From contig NZ_JABAGQ010000002.1 in assembly GCF_012844225.1 (NCBI RefSeq), positions 1 through 64,000 on the forward strand: a DNA stretch of 64,000 nucleotides, in the 5' to 3' direction. Made by a program: the position numbers and the translations under genes. Below the pieces are notes generated by a model. It made no database searches and was not told the origin of the DNA. It saw nothing but the letters and a program-made list of their open reading frames with translations. This DNA is from Rhodococcus sp. 105337 (GTDB taxonomy: Bacteria; Actinomycetota; Actinomycetes; Mycobacteriales; Mycobacteriaceae). This document shows positions 20,188-28,598 of this stretch, piece after piece; the stretch's first letter is position 1, and each line of letters opens with the position of its first letter.

Positions 20188-20985
20188 ATGGGTTTCGGGC
20201 GCAAGCGCAAGGTGGTTCCGTTCCGGACGGCCGGTGAACTCGACGCGATGGCGGCTGCCGGCGCGATCGTCGGTGCCGCACTCGTTGCGGTGAGGGATGC
20301 GGCGAAGCCGGGCGTGAGCACCCTGGAACTCGACCGGGTGGCGGAAGCGGTGATCCGTGATGCGGGCGCCGTTCCGTCCTTCCTGGGATACCACGGTTTC
20401 ACCGGGTCGATCTGCTCGTCGGTCAACGACCGCGTGGTCCACGGCATCCCGTCGGCGGACGACATCCTCGCCGAAGGCGATCTGGTCTCCATCGACTGCG
20501 GCGCGATCCTCGACGGCTGGCACGGCGACTCGGCATGGACATTCGGGGTCGGTGAACTCGCACAGGACGACGCCGATCTGAGCGAGGCGACGCGGCTGTC
20601 GATGGAAGCCGGTATCGCGGCGATGCTTCCGGGCAACCGTCTCACCGACGTCTCGCACGCGATCGAGAACGGCACGCACGCCGCCGAGAAGCTGTTCGGC
20701 CGTTCCTTCGGGATCGTGGACGGCTACGGCGGCCACGGCATCGGCCGCGAAATGCACATGGAGCCCTTCCTGGCGAACGAAGGCGCGCCTGGCAAGGGAC
20801 CGCAACTGGTGGTCGGATCGGTGCTCGCGATCGAGCCCATGCTCACTCTCGGCACGTACGAGACCGAGGTGCTCGAAGACGACTGGACCGTGGTCACGTC
20901 GGACGGCAGCCGCGCCGCGCATTGGGAGCACACCGTCGCGGTCACCGAGTCGGGCCCGCGCATCCTCACGCTGCGCCCCGAGTAG
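20188..20985 (+). CDS. map: Methionine aminopeptidase, type I
   Basis: A 265-residue metallopeptidase that removes the initiator Met from new proteins. The five metal ligands of the family are visible in order: Asp in SIDCGAIL, Asp in HGDSAWTF, His in [10 protein letters not shown], Glu in AIEPML and Glu near the C-terminal WEHTVAVTE. It lies 18 bases after adk and ends facing dtd, with only 9 bases between the stops. Confidence 0.97.
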   Translation: MGFGRKRKVVPFRTAGELDAMAAAGAIVGAALVAVRDAAKPGVSTLELDRVAEAVIRDAGAVPSFLGYHGFTGSICSSVNDRVVHGIPSADDILAEGDLVSIDCGAILDGWHGDSAWTFGVGELAQDDADLSEATRLSMEAGIAAMLPGNRLTDVSHAIENGTHAAEKLFGRSFGIVDGYGGHGIGREMHMEPFLANEGAPGKGPQLVVGSVLAIEPMLTLGTYETEVLEDDWTVVTSDGSRAAHWEHTVAVTESGPRILTLRPE

Positions 20986-20994
20986 CGGCGTTCG

Positions 20995-21432
20995 TCACAC
21001 CTCGACGATCAGGGTCACCGGCCCGTCGTTGACGAGGCTCACCTCCATGTGTGCGCCGAACACTCCCGTTTCGACGTGTGCGCCGAGCGCACGCAACGCG
21101 GACGTGAACTCCTCGACGAGAGGTTCCGCCACACTGCGCGGCGCCGCCGCCGACCAGGACGGCCGCCGGCTCTTCCGGGTGTCGGCCATCAGCGTGAACT
21201 GGCTGACGACCAGCACCGGAGCGCCCACATCGGACGCAGATCTCTCGTCGTCGAGGATGCGCATCGTCCACACCTTGCGGGCGAGTGTCGCCGCTGTCGC
21301 CGCGTCGTCGTCGTGGGTCACCCCCACGAGCACGAGCAGACCGTGCCCGCCGGGTGGGGGAGTGATCCGGGCAACCTCGTCGCCCTCCACCGCAACCGAC
21401 GCGGTCGTCACCCGCTGAATCAGCGCCCGCAA
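20995..21432 (-). CDS. dtd: D-aminoacyl-tRNA deacylase
   Basis: A 145-residue enzyme that hydrolyses D-amino acids wrongly attached to tRNA. The two family motifs are complete: SQFTL at residues 77-81 and the Gly-cisPro motif NDGPVT at 135-140. The TTG start at 21432 gives [13 protein letters not shown], the typical N-terminus, with GAGGAGGA just upstream; the open frame beyond it is not supported. The gene is divergent from infA and converges on map. Confidence 0.95.
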   Translation of the reverse strand: MRALIQRVTTASVAVEGDEVARITPPPGGHGLLVLVGVTHDDDAATAATLARKVWTMRILDDERSASDVGAPVLVVSQFTLMADTRKSRRPSWSAAAPRSVAEPLVEEFTSALRALGAHVETGVFGAHMEVSLVNDGPVTLIVEV

Positions 21433-21458
21433 CTCGTGTCCTCCTCGTCCGTCTCCAT

Positions 21459-21487
21459 TTGGCCTGGTGGGAAAACTCCCGTAGCAT
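21459..21487 (+). promoter_or_regulatory. Candidate promoter of the infA operon
   Basis: TTGGCC (21459-21464), 17 bases, TAGCAT (21482-21487) lie between the divergent dtd and infA genes. Transcription would start near 21494, leaving a leader of about 120 bases. Confidence 0.5.
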
Positions 21488-21616
21488 TGACCGGTGGTGC
21501 GCGCTGCGCTCCGGGTCGGTACGTGTCGAATCTCGATTCGCGCGACTTCCGGAGGCCGAGCGTCACGGTATCGGATGCCGATGCAACCACACATCGAACG
21601 ACGGATCGCGGAGGAT

Positions 21617-21838
21617 ATGGCTAAGAAAGACGGGGCAATCGAGGTCGAGGGCCGGGTTGTCGAACCACTGCCCAATGCGATGTTCCGCATCGAGCTGGAG
21701 AACGGTCATAAAGTTCTGGCCCATATCAGCGGCAAGATGCGCCAGCACTACATTCGTATCCTTCCCGAGGACCGCGTGGTCGTGGAGCTTTCGCCCTACG
21801 ACTTGACGCGTGGACGCATCGTCTACCGGTACAAGTAG
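21617..21838 (+). CDS. infA: Translation initiation factor IF-1
   Basis: A 73-residue OB-fold protein that occupies the A site of the 30S subunit during initiation. The sequence [20 protein letters not shown] is canonical and the length matches the mycobacterial factor. ATG 21617 is chosen over a longer open frame upstream because GGAGG stands a few bases before it. Confidence 0.98.
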   Translation: MAKKDGAIEVEGRVVEPLPNAMFRIELENGHKVLAHISGKMRQHYIRILPEDRVVVELSPYDLTRGRIVYRYK

Positions 21839-21928
21839 AAGCTTCCCCGGCTATACGGTCGGGGGGAACCCTGTCTTCGGTCGCGGTCAGCCGTGTCCGG
21901 GGGCGCACATACAGGAGATCGGACGCAC

Positions 21929-22042
21929 GTGAAGGTTCAGCCTAGCGTCAAGAAGATCTGCGAGAAGTGCAAGGTGATCCGTCGTAACGGACGGGTCATG
22001 GTGATCTGCGAGAACCTGCGTCACAAGCAGCGTCAGGGCTAG
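21929..22042 (+). CDS. rpmJ: 50S ribosomal protein L36, zinc-binding type
   Basis: A 37-residue protein, [20 protein letters not shown] and then [17 protein letters not shown]. The zinc ligands Cys11, Cys14, Cys27 and His32 are all present, so this is the zinc form. The GTG start follows AGGAGATCGGAC. It lies in the standard position between infA and rpsM. Confidence 0.97.
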   Translation: MKVQPSVKKICEKCKVIRRNGRVMVICENLRHKQRQG

Positions 22043-22172
22043 ATCGGACCTTCGTCTCGAAGATCTGCTTGGCAACAAGCAAAGAAGACCTTCCAGCACC
22101 AGTCGCACGGTTACGATCCTCGATCAGTCGAGGAGCTGTGCGATCAACCCCCGGTTCGGAGGCCGGGGCCCC

Positions 22173-22200
22173 ACTGTGTTTATCGACTTACACAGTTTTT
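22173..22200 (+). terminator. Rho-independent-like terminator or attenuator before rpsM
   Basis: ACTGTGT / ACACAGT (22173-22179, 22190-22196) with a 10-base loop is followed at once by a run of T. Just upstream is a second GC-rich inverted repeat, CCCCGG / CCGGGG (about 22150-22168). A T-tailed hairpin inside an essential operon suggests partial termination or leader control of rpsM. No clear new promoter is seen in the 50 bases that follow. Confidence 0.55.
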
Positions 22201-22254
22201 CGACGCAGGGGACGGGCTGGGAGAAGACCTCCGCACACCGAATAGGAATGCCAC

Positions 22255-22623
22255 ATGGCACGTCTCGCAGGTGTCGATCTACCCCGTGAAAAGCGGATGG
22301 AGATCGCACTCACTTACATCTACGGCATCGGCCGTACGCGCTCCCAGGAAATCCTTGCGGCGACCGGCGTGAACCCGGATCTGCGCAGCAAGGATCTGTC
22401 CGACGAGGATCTCGCCAAGCTCCGCGAGCACATCGAGGAAAGCTACAAGGTCGAGGGTGACCTCCGCCGCGAGGTCCAGGCGGATATCCGCCGCAAGATC
22501 GAGATCGGCTGCTACCAGGGCCTGCGGCATCGTCGTGGTCTGCCCGTGCGTGGACAGCGCACCAAGACCAACGCCCGTACCCGCAAGGGTCCGAAGCGCA
22601 CCGTCGCAGGAAAGAAGAAGTAA
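22255..22623 (+). CDS. rpsM: 30S ribosomal protein S13
   Basis: A 122-residue S13 of the 30S head that contacts the large subunit and P-site tRNA. It begins [26 protein letters not shown] and ends in the usual basic tail [15 protein letters not shown]. The TAA stop overlaps the rpsK ATG by one base. Confidence 0.98.
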   Translation: MARLAGVDLPREKRMEIALTYIYGIGRTRSQEILAATGVNPDLRSKDLSDEDLAKLREHIEESYKVEGDLRREVQADIRRKIEIGCYQGLRHRRGLPVRGQRTKTNARTRKGPKRTVAGKKK

Positions 22624-23036
22624 TGCCTCCCAAGTCACGCACCGCCGGTCCGAAGAAGACCCAGAAGGCACGGCGCAGGGACAAGAAGAATGTTCCGCAC
22701 GGCGCCGCTCACATCAAGAGCACCTTCAACAACACCATCGTGTCCATCACCGATCCCCAGGGCAACGTGATCTCCTGGGCGTCGTCGGGCCACGTCGGCT
22801 TCAAGGGTTCGCGCAAGTCGACCCCGTTCGCCGCCCAGCTCGCCGCCGAGAGCGCTGCCCGCAAGGCGCAGGAGCACGGTGTCAAGAAGGTCGACGTTTT
22901 CGTGAAGGGCCCCGGTTCGGGCCGCGAAACCGCGATCCGCTCCCTCCAGGCCGCAGGCCTCGAGGTCGGCACCATCTCCGACGTCACGCCCCAGCCGCAC
23001 AATGGTTGCCGTCCGCCCAAGCGGCGTCGCGTCTAA
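22623..23036 (+). CDS. rpsK: 30S ribosomal protein S11
   Basis: A 137-residue S11 of the 30S platform, with [26 protein letters not shown] and the conserved C-terminus [19 protein letters not shown]. It is coupled to rpsM by a one-base overlap, with rpsD 26 bases downstream. Confidence 0.98.
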   Translation: MPPKSRTAGPKKTQKARRRDKKNVPHGAAHIKSTFNNTIVSITDPQGNVISWASSGHVGFKGSRKSTPFAAQLAAESAARKAQEHGVKKVDVFVKGPGSGRETAIRSLQAAGLEVGTISDVTPQPHNGCRPPKRRRV

Positions 23037-23062
23037 TACGGGAAAGGAAAAGGTTCTAAGTC

Positions 23063-23668
23063 ATGGCACGTTATACCGGTCCCGTTACACGTAAGTCGCG
23101 TCGTCTCCGCGTCGACCTGGTCGGAGGCGATCAGGCCTTCGAGCGCCGCCCCTACCCGCCCGGCCAGCACGGCCGCGCGCGGATCAAGGAGAGCGAGTAC
23201 CTGCTCCAGCTGCAGGAGAAGCAGAAGGCTCGCTTCTCCTACGGAATCATGGAGAAGCAGTTCCGTCGTTACTACGAGGAAGCCGCCAGCCGTCCCGGTA
23301 AGACCGGTGAGGTGCTGCTGACCATCCTCGAGTCGCGTCTGGACAACGTCGTCTACCGTGCCGGCCTCGCCCGCACGCGTCGTCAGGCTCGTCAGCTCGT
23401 CAGCCACGGCCACTTCCTGGTCAACGGCAAGAAGGTCGACGTTCCCAGCTACCGCGTCTCGCAGTACGACATCATCGATGTCCGCGAGAAGTCGCTGAGC
23501 ACGCTGCCCTTCCAGGTGGCCCGTGAGACCCAGGGCGATCGCCCGATCCCGGGTTGGCTGCAGGTCGTCGGTTCGCGTCTGCGGGTGCTGGTTCACCAGC
23601 TGCCCGAGCGCGCACAGATCGACGTCCCGCTGCAGGAACAGCTCATCGTCGAGTACTACTCGAAGTAA
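23063..23668 (+). CDS. rpsD: 30S ribosomal protein S4
   Basis: A 201-residue S4, a primary 16S rRNA binder. The S4 RNA-binding domain is at SRLDNVVYRAGLARTRRQARQLVSHGHFLVNGKKVDVPS, near residue 93. The N-terminus (ARYTGPVTRKSRRLRVDL) lacks the zinc-finger cysteines found in some bacteria. In E. coli S4 represses the alpha operon; such control is possible here but unproven. Confidence 0.98.
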   Translation: MARYTGPVTRKSRRLRVDLVGGDQAFERRPYPPGQHGRARIKESEYLLQLQEKQKARFSYGIMEKQFRRYYEEAASRPGKTGEVLLTILESRLDNVVYRAGLARTRRQARQLVSHGHFLVNGKKVDVPSYRVSQYDIIDVREKSLSTLPFQVARETQGDRPIPGWLQVVGSRLRVLVHQLPERAQIDVPLQEQLIVEYYSK

Positions 23669-23681
23669 GGCACTTCGTGCC

Positions 23682-23718
23682 GTGTGTTTCTCCGGTCCTT
23701 CGGGCCGGAGAAACACAC
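23682..23718 (+). terminator. Intergenic hairpin between rpsD and rpoA
   Basis: A perfect 14-bp inverted repeat (GTGTGTTTCTCCGG / CCGGAGAAACACAC) with a 9-base loop. It has no T-tract and lies inside the alpha operon, so it may reduce read-through, or mark an mRNA processing or stability point that sets the ratio of rpoA to the ribosomal genes. Confidence 0.6.
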
Positions 23719-23767
23719 ACCCATCCACCAGGGCGTCAAATAGCGGACGCCCACAAGGAGGCAACAG

Positions 23768-24829
23768 ATGCTCATTTCGCAGCGACCCACCCTGACCGAA
23801 GAGGTCATCGCTGACAACCGTTCGAAGTTCGTCATCGAACCCCTCGAGCCTGGCTTCGGGTACACACTCGGCAACTCGCTTCGTCGCACCCTGCTCTCCT
23901 CGATCCCGGGCGCAGCCGTCACCAGCATTCGCATCGACGGCGTGCTCCACGAGTTCACCACGGTTCCGGGGGTGAAGGAGGATGTCACCGACATCATCCT
24001 GAACCTCAAGGGCCTCGTGGTCGGCTCGGAAGAGGACGAGCCGGTCACCATGTACGTCCGCAAGCAGGGTCCCGGCACCGTTACGGCCGGCGACATCGTC
24101 CCCCCGGCCGGTGTCACCATCCATAACCCGGACCTGCACATCGCCACCCTGAACGACAAGGGAAAGCTGGAGATCGAGCTCGTCGTCGAGCGCGGTCGCG
24201 GCTACGTCCCCGCCGTCCAGAACAAGGCGTCCGGCGCCGAGATCGGCCGTATCCCGGTCGACTCGATCTACTCGCCGGTGCTCAAGGTGACGTACAAGGT
24301 GGAAGCGACCCGCGTCGAGCAGCGCACCGACTTCGATCGGCTGATTCTCGACGTGGAGACCAAGAACTCCATCACGGCGCGGGACGCGCTCGCTTCGGCG
24401 GGCAAGACCCTCGTGGAGCTCTTCGGTCTGGCTCGTGAGCTGAATGTCGAAGCAGAAGGTATCGAGATCGGTCCCTCGCCCGCCGAGGCCGACCACATCG
24501 CCTCCTTCGGACTTCCGATCGAGGACCTCGACCTCACGGTCCGGTCCTACAACTGCCTCAAGCGCGAAGGCGTTCACACCGTCGGTGAGCTCGTGGCACG
24601 CACGGAGTCCGATCTGCTCGACATCCGCAACTTCGGTCAGAAGTCCATCGATGAGGTCAAGGTCAAGCTGCACTCGCTCGGCCTGTCGCTCAAGGACAGC
24701 CCCGCTTCGTTCGACCCCAGCACCGTCGCCGGCTACGACGCCGCGACCGGTACCTGGAGCGATACCGAGCCCGGCTCCTTCAGTGAGCCCGACGGCAACG
24801 AGGACTACGCCGAGACCGAGCAGCTGTAG
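23768..24829 (+). CDS. rpoA: DNA-directed RNA polymerase alpha subunit
   Basis: A 353-residue alpha subunit. The N-terminal domain (about 1-235) dimerises and binds beta and beta', with [20 protein letters not shown] near residue 36. The C-terminal domain (about 245-320) holds [21 protein letters not shown] and [15 protein letters not shown], which bind promoter UP elements and activators. A ~25-residue acidic tail ends the protein. ATG 23768 follows AAGGAGG. Confidence 0.99.
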   Translation: MLISQRPTLTEEVIADNRSKFVIEPLEPGFGYTLGNSLRRTLLSSIPGAAVTSIRIDGVLHEFTTVPGVKEDVTDIILNLKGLVVGSEEDEPVTMYVRKQGPGTVTAGDIVPPAGVTIHNPDLHIATLNDKGKLEIELVVERGRGYVPAVQNKASGAEIGRIPVDSIYSPVLKVTYKVEATRVEQRTDFDRLILDVETKNSITARDALASAGKTLVELFGLARELNVEAEGIEIGPSPAEADHIASFGLPIEDLDLTVRSYNCLKREGVHTVGELVARTESDLLDIRNFGQKSIDEVKVKLHSLGLSLKDSPASFDPSTVAGYDAATGTWSDTEPGSFSEPDGNEDYAETEQL

Positions 24830-24859
24830 CAGCTCACGGTCCGTTACTAGGAGAAAATC

Positions 24860-25411
24860 ATGCCCAAGCCCAAGAAGGGCGCCCGCTTCGGCGGGTCGGC
24901 CTCGCACCAGAAGGCGATCTTCGCCAACCTGGCCACCGCGCTCTTCGAGCACGGCCGCATCACCACCACCGAGTCCAAGGCCAAGGCCCTGCGCCCGTAT
25001 GCCGAGAAGCTCGTCACGCACGCAAAGGCCAACACGTTGGCTTCGCGTCGTGAGGTGCTGAAGGTCCTCCGCAACAAGGACGTCGTCCACACGCTGTTCG
25101 CGGAGATCGGTCCTTCCTTCGAGGATCGCAACGGTGGCTACACCCGCATCATCAAGACGATGCCGCGCAAGGGCGACAACGCCCCCATGGCGGTCATCGA
25201 GCTCGTCCGTGAGAAGACGGTCAGCAACGAGGCGGATCGCGCTCGCCGCGTCGCCGCGTCGCAGTCTGCTCCGGCTGCCGAGGACAACGTGGTGGAGGCC
25301 GTCGAGGCCGACGCCACCGATGCCCAGGTCGAGAACGCGGATGCCGTCATCGAGTCGATCGAGGACGACACCGCTACGGCCGCCGATGCCGACGAGGCCA
25401 AGAAGGACTAG
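24860..25411 (+). CDS. rplQ: 50S ribosomal protein L17 with acidic C-terminal extension
   Basis: A 183-residue L17. The first ~118 residues are the conserved protein ([34 protein letters not shown]). The last ~60 residues are Ala/Glu/Asp/Val-rich and acidic, a known actinobacterial type of extension whose role is not established. It is the last ribosomal gene of the alpha operon; a strong hairpin starts 31 bases after its stop. Confidence 0.97.
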   Translation: MPKPKKGARFGGSASHQKAIFANLATALFEHGRITTTESKAKALRPYAEKLVTHAKANTLASRREVLKVLRNKDVVHTLFAEIGPSFEDRNGGYTRIIKTMPRKGDNAPMAVIELVREKTVSNEADRARRVAASQSAPAAEDNVVEAVEADATDAQVENADAVIESIEDDTATAADADEAKKD

Positions 25412-25416
25412 TTCCC

Positions 25417-26334
25417 TTGGTTTCGGCATCTGCTGAAGCACACGAGCCCGCCGACCCTTCCGAGGGCGGCGGGCTCGTCGCTTCCCACGACCCCGCTGTT
25501 GCGGACGGGCCCGAGCTCACCCGGCTCCGGCTCGACATCGCGTACGACGGCACCGACTTCTCCGGATGGGCACGACAGCCCGGCCGCCGCACCGTGTGCG
25601 GCGAGATCGAGGAGAAACTCGGCGCGATCGTGCGTACCCCTGTGCTGCTCACCGTCGCGGGCCGGACCGACGCCGGGGTGCACGCCTCCGGTCAGGTCGC
25701 GCACGTCGACGTTCCCACCGCGGCACTGCCCGATGACCCTTCGCGCTGGATCCGGCGACTGGCACGGTTCCTTCCGCGCGATATCCGGGTGACCGGAATC
25801 TCCGTGGCGCCGGAGCATTTCGATGCGCGGTTCTCCGCGATCCGCCGCCACTACGAATACCGATTGACGACGGCGCCGTACGGTGCGGAGCCGTTGCGTG
25901 CGCGCGACACCGTGGCGTGGCCGAAGACCGTCGACCTCGAGGCGATGCAGCGCGCATCCCGATCGCTTCTCGGATTGCACGATTTCGCCGCGTTCTGCAA
26001 ACGCCGCGACGGTGCCACGACGGTCCGTGAACTCCAGCGCTACGACTGGTCGCGGGACGGTGACATTCTCACCGCCTATGTCAGCGCCGACGCGTTCTGC
26101 TGGTCGATGGTGCGAAGCCTCGTCGGTGCTGCCCTCGCCGTCGGTGAGGGCCGGCGCAGCGTCGAATGGATGACCGCGTTGCTGCAGGAGCGCGAGCGCG
26201 CCGCATCGGTGGCCGTCGCGCCCGCGCACGGACTCTCGCTCGTGCGCGTCGATTATCCGGCGGACGACGAACTCGCCGCACGCAACGTCGCGACCCGCGA
26301 AGTCCGCGGGCCCATCGTGCCGGGTTGCTGCTGA
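25417..26334 (+). CDS. truA: tRNA pseudouridine(38-40) synthase TruA
   Basis: A 305-residue enzyme that makes pseudouridine in the anticodon stem-loop of many tRNAs. The catalytic Asp is Asp85 in [10 protein letters not shown]; other family marks are [15 protein letters not shown] near residue 37 and [14 protein letters not shown] near 227. The start is the weak point. TTG 25417, five bases after rplQ, is the only start codon I can find before the conserved domain, yet it makes a ~35-residue Ala/Glu/Pro-rich leader encoded across a large hairpin. Confidence 0.93.
   Translation: MVSASAEAHEPADPSEGGGLVASHDPAVADGPELTRLRLDIAYDGTDFSGWARQPGRRTVCGEIEEKLGAIVRTPVLLTVAGRTDAGVHASGQVAHVDVPTAALPDDPSRWIRRLARFLPRDIRVTGISVAPEHFDARFSAIRRHYEYRLTTAPYGAEPLRARDTVAWPKTVDLEAMQRASRSLLGLHDFAAFCKRRDGATTVRELQRYDWSRDGDILTAYVSADAFCWSMVRSLVGAALAVGEGRRSVEWMTALLQERERAASVAVAPAHGLSLVRVDYPADDELAARNVATREVRGPIVPGCC
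25442..25478 (+). terminator. Hairpin at the rplQ-truA junction, inside the truA 5' coding region
   Basis: A 12-bp perfect inverted repeat (ACGAGCCCGCCG / CGGCGGGCTCGT) contains an inner CCCT / AGGG pairing. It resembles the other operon-end hairpins of this window, but lies within codons ~9-21 of truA as annotated from TTG 25417. Confidence 0.6.
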
Positions 26335-26431
26335 CGGTCTCGTCCCGTCCCATGTCCTGTCGCGCCGGCCGGCGCAGCGGGAGTCCTGCCGTCTTCTGCT
26401 GCAGCGTTACCGGATTGTCGGCGCCGACCCA

Positions 26432-26461
26432 TTGACACTGCTCACTTTGCGTTGCAAAGTG
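26432..26461 (+). promoter_or_regulatory. Promoter overlapped by a 19-bp palindromic operator
   Basis: A consensus TTGACA (26432-26437) is followed after 17 bases by CAAAGT (26455-26460). The perfect palindrome CACTTTGCGTTGCAAAGTG (26443-26461) covers the spacer and the -10 element. Transcription would begin at about 26467, next to the ATG at 26468, so the mRNA appears leaderless. The winged-helix protein encoded by the second gene is the likely repressor. Confidence 0.65.
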
Positions 26462-26467
26462 AACGGC

Positions 26468-27049
26468 ATGAACCCTCCCTCGCACAGTGAACGCGACGCC
26501 GACCAGGCGCGGGATCTCATCACCGACATCGACCAGTGGTCGCGGCAGGGGAGAAGGCTGTCGTCGCCCGCGTGGTTCCCACTTCTCGTCGTGTCCGTCG
26601 CGGTGTTTGCGGCACTACCGGCCGCGCTTCTGCTCGGCGGCAACGCGACGGGTTACTGGGCTGTCGTGGCTCCGCTTTCCGCGGTGGTCACGGGGTGGTA
26701 CTTCGCCACCCGTCGCGTGCAGTTACCGATGATGCGCGGCACGATCGTGTTCGCAACCGGCGTCGTGATGCTCCTCGTCGTCGCCGGCTTCCTGCTGTGG
26801 TTCGCCGGGGACAGCGCAGACTTCCTGCCCTGGCTCGTGATCGCCTGCGGTTTCGGGATATTCGCTCTGATGTGGCGATCGGCGCCGACCGGTTTCTTCG
26901 CCGCAGCGACCGCGGTGGCGATCGTGGTCGTCGCGCTCGGTGGCTGGGGGAACGTAGGGGTGATCATGACGCTCGTCGTCGGAACGGGAGCGGTCGCGGC
27001 GGCCATGGTCGAACTCGCGCAGGCGGATCCGGGACGTGCACATGCCTGA
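26468..27049 (+). CDS. Six-helix membrane protein of unknown function
   Basis: A 193-residue protein with a short charged N-terminus and six predicted membrane segments at about 36-57, 62-80, 93-113, 119-136, 142-158 and 163-183. I recognise no catalytic motif. ATG 26468 fits better than the in-frame TTG at 26432, because that TTG is the -35 hexamer of the promoter. The gene overlaps the downstream winged-helix regulator gene, so the pair is one unit; this layout is common for membrane proteins regulated with their own repressor. Function unknown. Confidence 0.75.
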   Translation: MNPPSHSERDADQARDLITDIDQWSRQGRRLSSPAWFPLLVVSVAVFAALPAALLLGGNATGYWAVVAPLSAVVTGWYFATRRVQLPMMRGTIVFATGVVMLLVVAGFLLWFAGDSADFLPWLVIACGFGIFALMWRSAPTGFFAAATAVAIVVVALGGWGNVGVIMTLVVGTGAVAAAMVELAQADPGRAHA

Positions 27050-27362
27050 CACGTCTTCTCCGGACGAGCATCCGACGCTCGGCCTCGACGACGTCGTCCA
27101 CCAACGCACCCGCCTCGGAATTCTCTCGCTTCTCCGAGACGGTGCGTCGATGCAATTCGGGGTGCTCCGAGAAACGCTGCGCCTGACGGACGGAAATCTG
27201 AACCGTCATCTCAAAGTGCTCGTCGACGCGGGACTGCTCGAGAGCACGCGTGAAGAAGGCAAAGGACGCACACGTACCTGGGTCACGATCACCCCGTCCG
27301 GTCGCGCCGCGCTCGACGCGGAGATCGCCGCGCTCCGCGCGCTGATCGGCGCGCACGACTAG
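27042..27362 (+). CDS. Winged-helix transcriptional regulator
   Basis: A 106-residue regulator with a MarR/ArsR-like winged helix. The recognition helix is LTDGNLNRHLKVLVDAGLL (about 48-66), followed by the wing STREEGKGRTRTWVTITPSGRAAL. No sensor domain or metal-binding cysteine motif is present. It overlaps the membrane protein gene by 8 bases from ATG 27042 (GTG 27036 is an alternative). Its likely target is the palindrome at 26443-26461, which would make the pair autoregulated; that is inference. Confidence 0.85.
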   Translation: MPDTSSPDEHPTLGLDDVVHQRTRLGILSLLRDGASMQFGVLRETLRLTDGNLNRHLKVLVDAGLLESTREEGKGRTRTWVTITPSGRAALDAEIAALRALIGAHD

Positions 27363-27399
27363 ACGGAGACTCGCCCGGTGCCGGAGACCGCCGGTCGGC

Positions 27400-28542
27400 T
27401 CAGCCGGCGAGGGACCGTGCGATCACCAGACGCTGAATCTGATTGGTGCCCTCGAAGATCTGCGTGATCTTGGCGTCGCGCATGAACCGTTCGACGGGGA
27501 AGTCGCGCGTGTACCCGTAGCCGCCGAGCACCTGCACGGCATCGGTGGTGACCTTCATGGCGGCGTCCGTCGCGACGAGTTTCGCAACCGAGGCCTGGCG
27601 CGAGTAGGGGAGACCCGCGTCCTTGCGGCGCGCGGCGTCGAGGTAGGTGGCGCGGGCGGAGTCCACTGCCGCCGCCATGTCGGCGAGGACGAATCCGAGA
27701 CCCTGGTGGTCGATGATGCGCTTGCCGAACGCCTTGCGTTCCTTGGCGTAGGCGGTGGCCTCGTCGAGCGCTGCCTGTGCGATACCGGTGGCAACGGCGG
27801 CGATGCCGAGGCGGCCCGAATCCAGCGCGCTGAACGCGATGGGCAACCCCTGGCCTTCGGCGCCGATACGGCGGTCGGCGGGGACGAACGCGTCGTCGTA
27901 ATGTGCTGCGGTGGTGGGAATCGCGTGCAGGCCCATCTTCTCCTCGGGCTTGCCGAAGCTCAGGCCCTCGGTTCCGTCGGGCACGAGGAAACACGAGATG
28001 CCCTTCGAACCGGTGTCCGCGGTACGAGCGAACAGCGTGTAGAAATCGGCCTTGCCACCGTTGGTGATCCACGCCTTCGATCCGGTGATGCGGTATCCAC
28101 CGTCGACCGCGGTCGCCCGGCACGCGAGGGCGGCGGCATCCGATCCGGCCTGCGGCTCGGACAGGCTGTATGCGCCGATGGTGTTGCCACCGAGCATGTC
28201 CGGAAGCCACGCGTTCTTCTGTTCGTCGGTGCCGTGGGTGGCCAGAGCGAAACAGGAGAGGCCGTGCACACTCACCGCGACCGCGACCGCAGCCCACCGG
28301 GCTCCGAGTTCTTCGAGGACCTGGAGGTAGACCTCGTACGGCTGGTCGCCGCCGCCGAACTCTTCGGGGTACGGCAGGCTCAGCAGTCCGGCCGCACCGA
28401 GTGCCGGGAACACACCCTCCGGGAACGTCTCGGCGCGCTCGTGCTCGTCGACGCGCGGGGCCAAGACCTTGTCGGCGACGTCGCGGGTCAGCTCGATCAG
28501 GTCGTAGGCCTCTTGGGTGGGCAGAAGACGCTCGACAGCCAC
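27400..28542 (-). CDS. Acyl-CoA dehydrogenase
   Basis: A 380-residue flavoenzyme of the acyl-CoA dehydrogenase family, which introduces a 2,3 double bond into an acyl-CoA and passes electrons to ETF. AYSLSEPQAGSD near residue 124 is the FAD/substrate signature, WITNGG follows, and QIFEGTNQIQRLVIAR near 361 holds the catalytic Glu. Chain-length preference cannot be read. The GTG start follows GGGAGGAAT. It is divergent from a TetR gene across a 56-base gap with two CAGTACTG repeats, so it is likely a TetR target. Confidence 0.93.
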   Translation of the reverse strand: MAVERLLPTQEAYDLIELTRDVADKVLAPRVDEHERAETFPEGVFPALGAAGLLSLPYPEEFGGGDQPYEVYLQVLEELGARWAAVAVAVSVHGLSCFALATHGTDEQKNAWLPDMLGGNTIGAYSLSEPQAGSDAAALACRATAVDGGYRITGSKAWITNGGKADFYTLFARTADTGSKGISCFLVPDGTEGLSFGKPEEKMGLHAIPTTAAHYDDAFVPADRRIGAEGQGLPIAFSALDSGRLGIAAVATGIAQAALDEATAYAKERKAFGKRIIDHQGLGFVLADMAAAVDSARATYLDAARRKDAGLPYSRQASVAKLVATDAAMKVTTDAVQVLGGYGYTRDFPVERFMRDAKITQIFEGTNQIQRLVIARSLAG

Positions 28543-28562
28543 AGGATTCCTCCCTCAGAAAA

Positions 28563-28591
28563 CAGTACTGAGAACGATACTGCAGTACTGT
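28563..28591. promoter_or_regulatory. TetR-type operator with paired CAGTACTG repeats
   Basis: The 8-base palindrome CAGTACTG occurs at 28563-28570 and 28583-28590, centres 20 bp apart (about two helical turns), between the divergent acyl-CoA dehydrogenase and TetR genes. TACTGT (28586-28591) could be the -10 element of tetR; the start point would then lie at its ATG (28599), giving a leaderless transcript. Confidence 0.6.
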
Positions 28592-28598
28592 CGTAAGT

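Noticed and set aside
23033-25441. 800-codon open frame on the minus strand opposite rpsD, rpoA and rplQ
   Set aside because: It is the complementary frame of highly biased ribosomal-gene codons. It has no start signal of its own and no recognisable domain.
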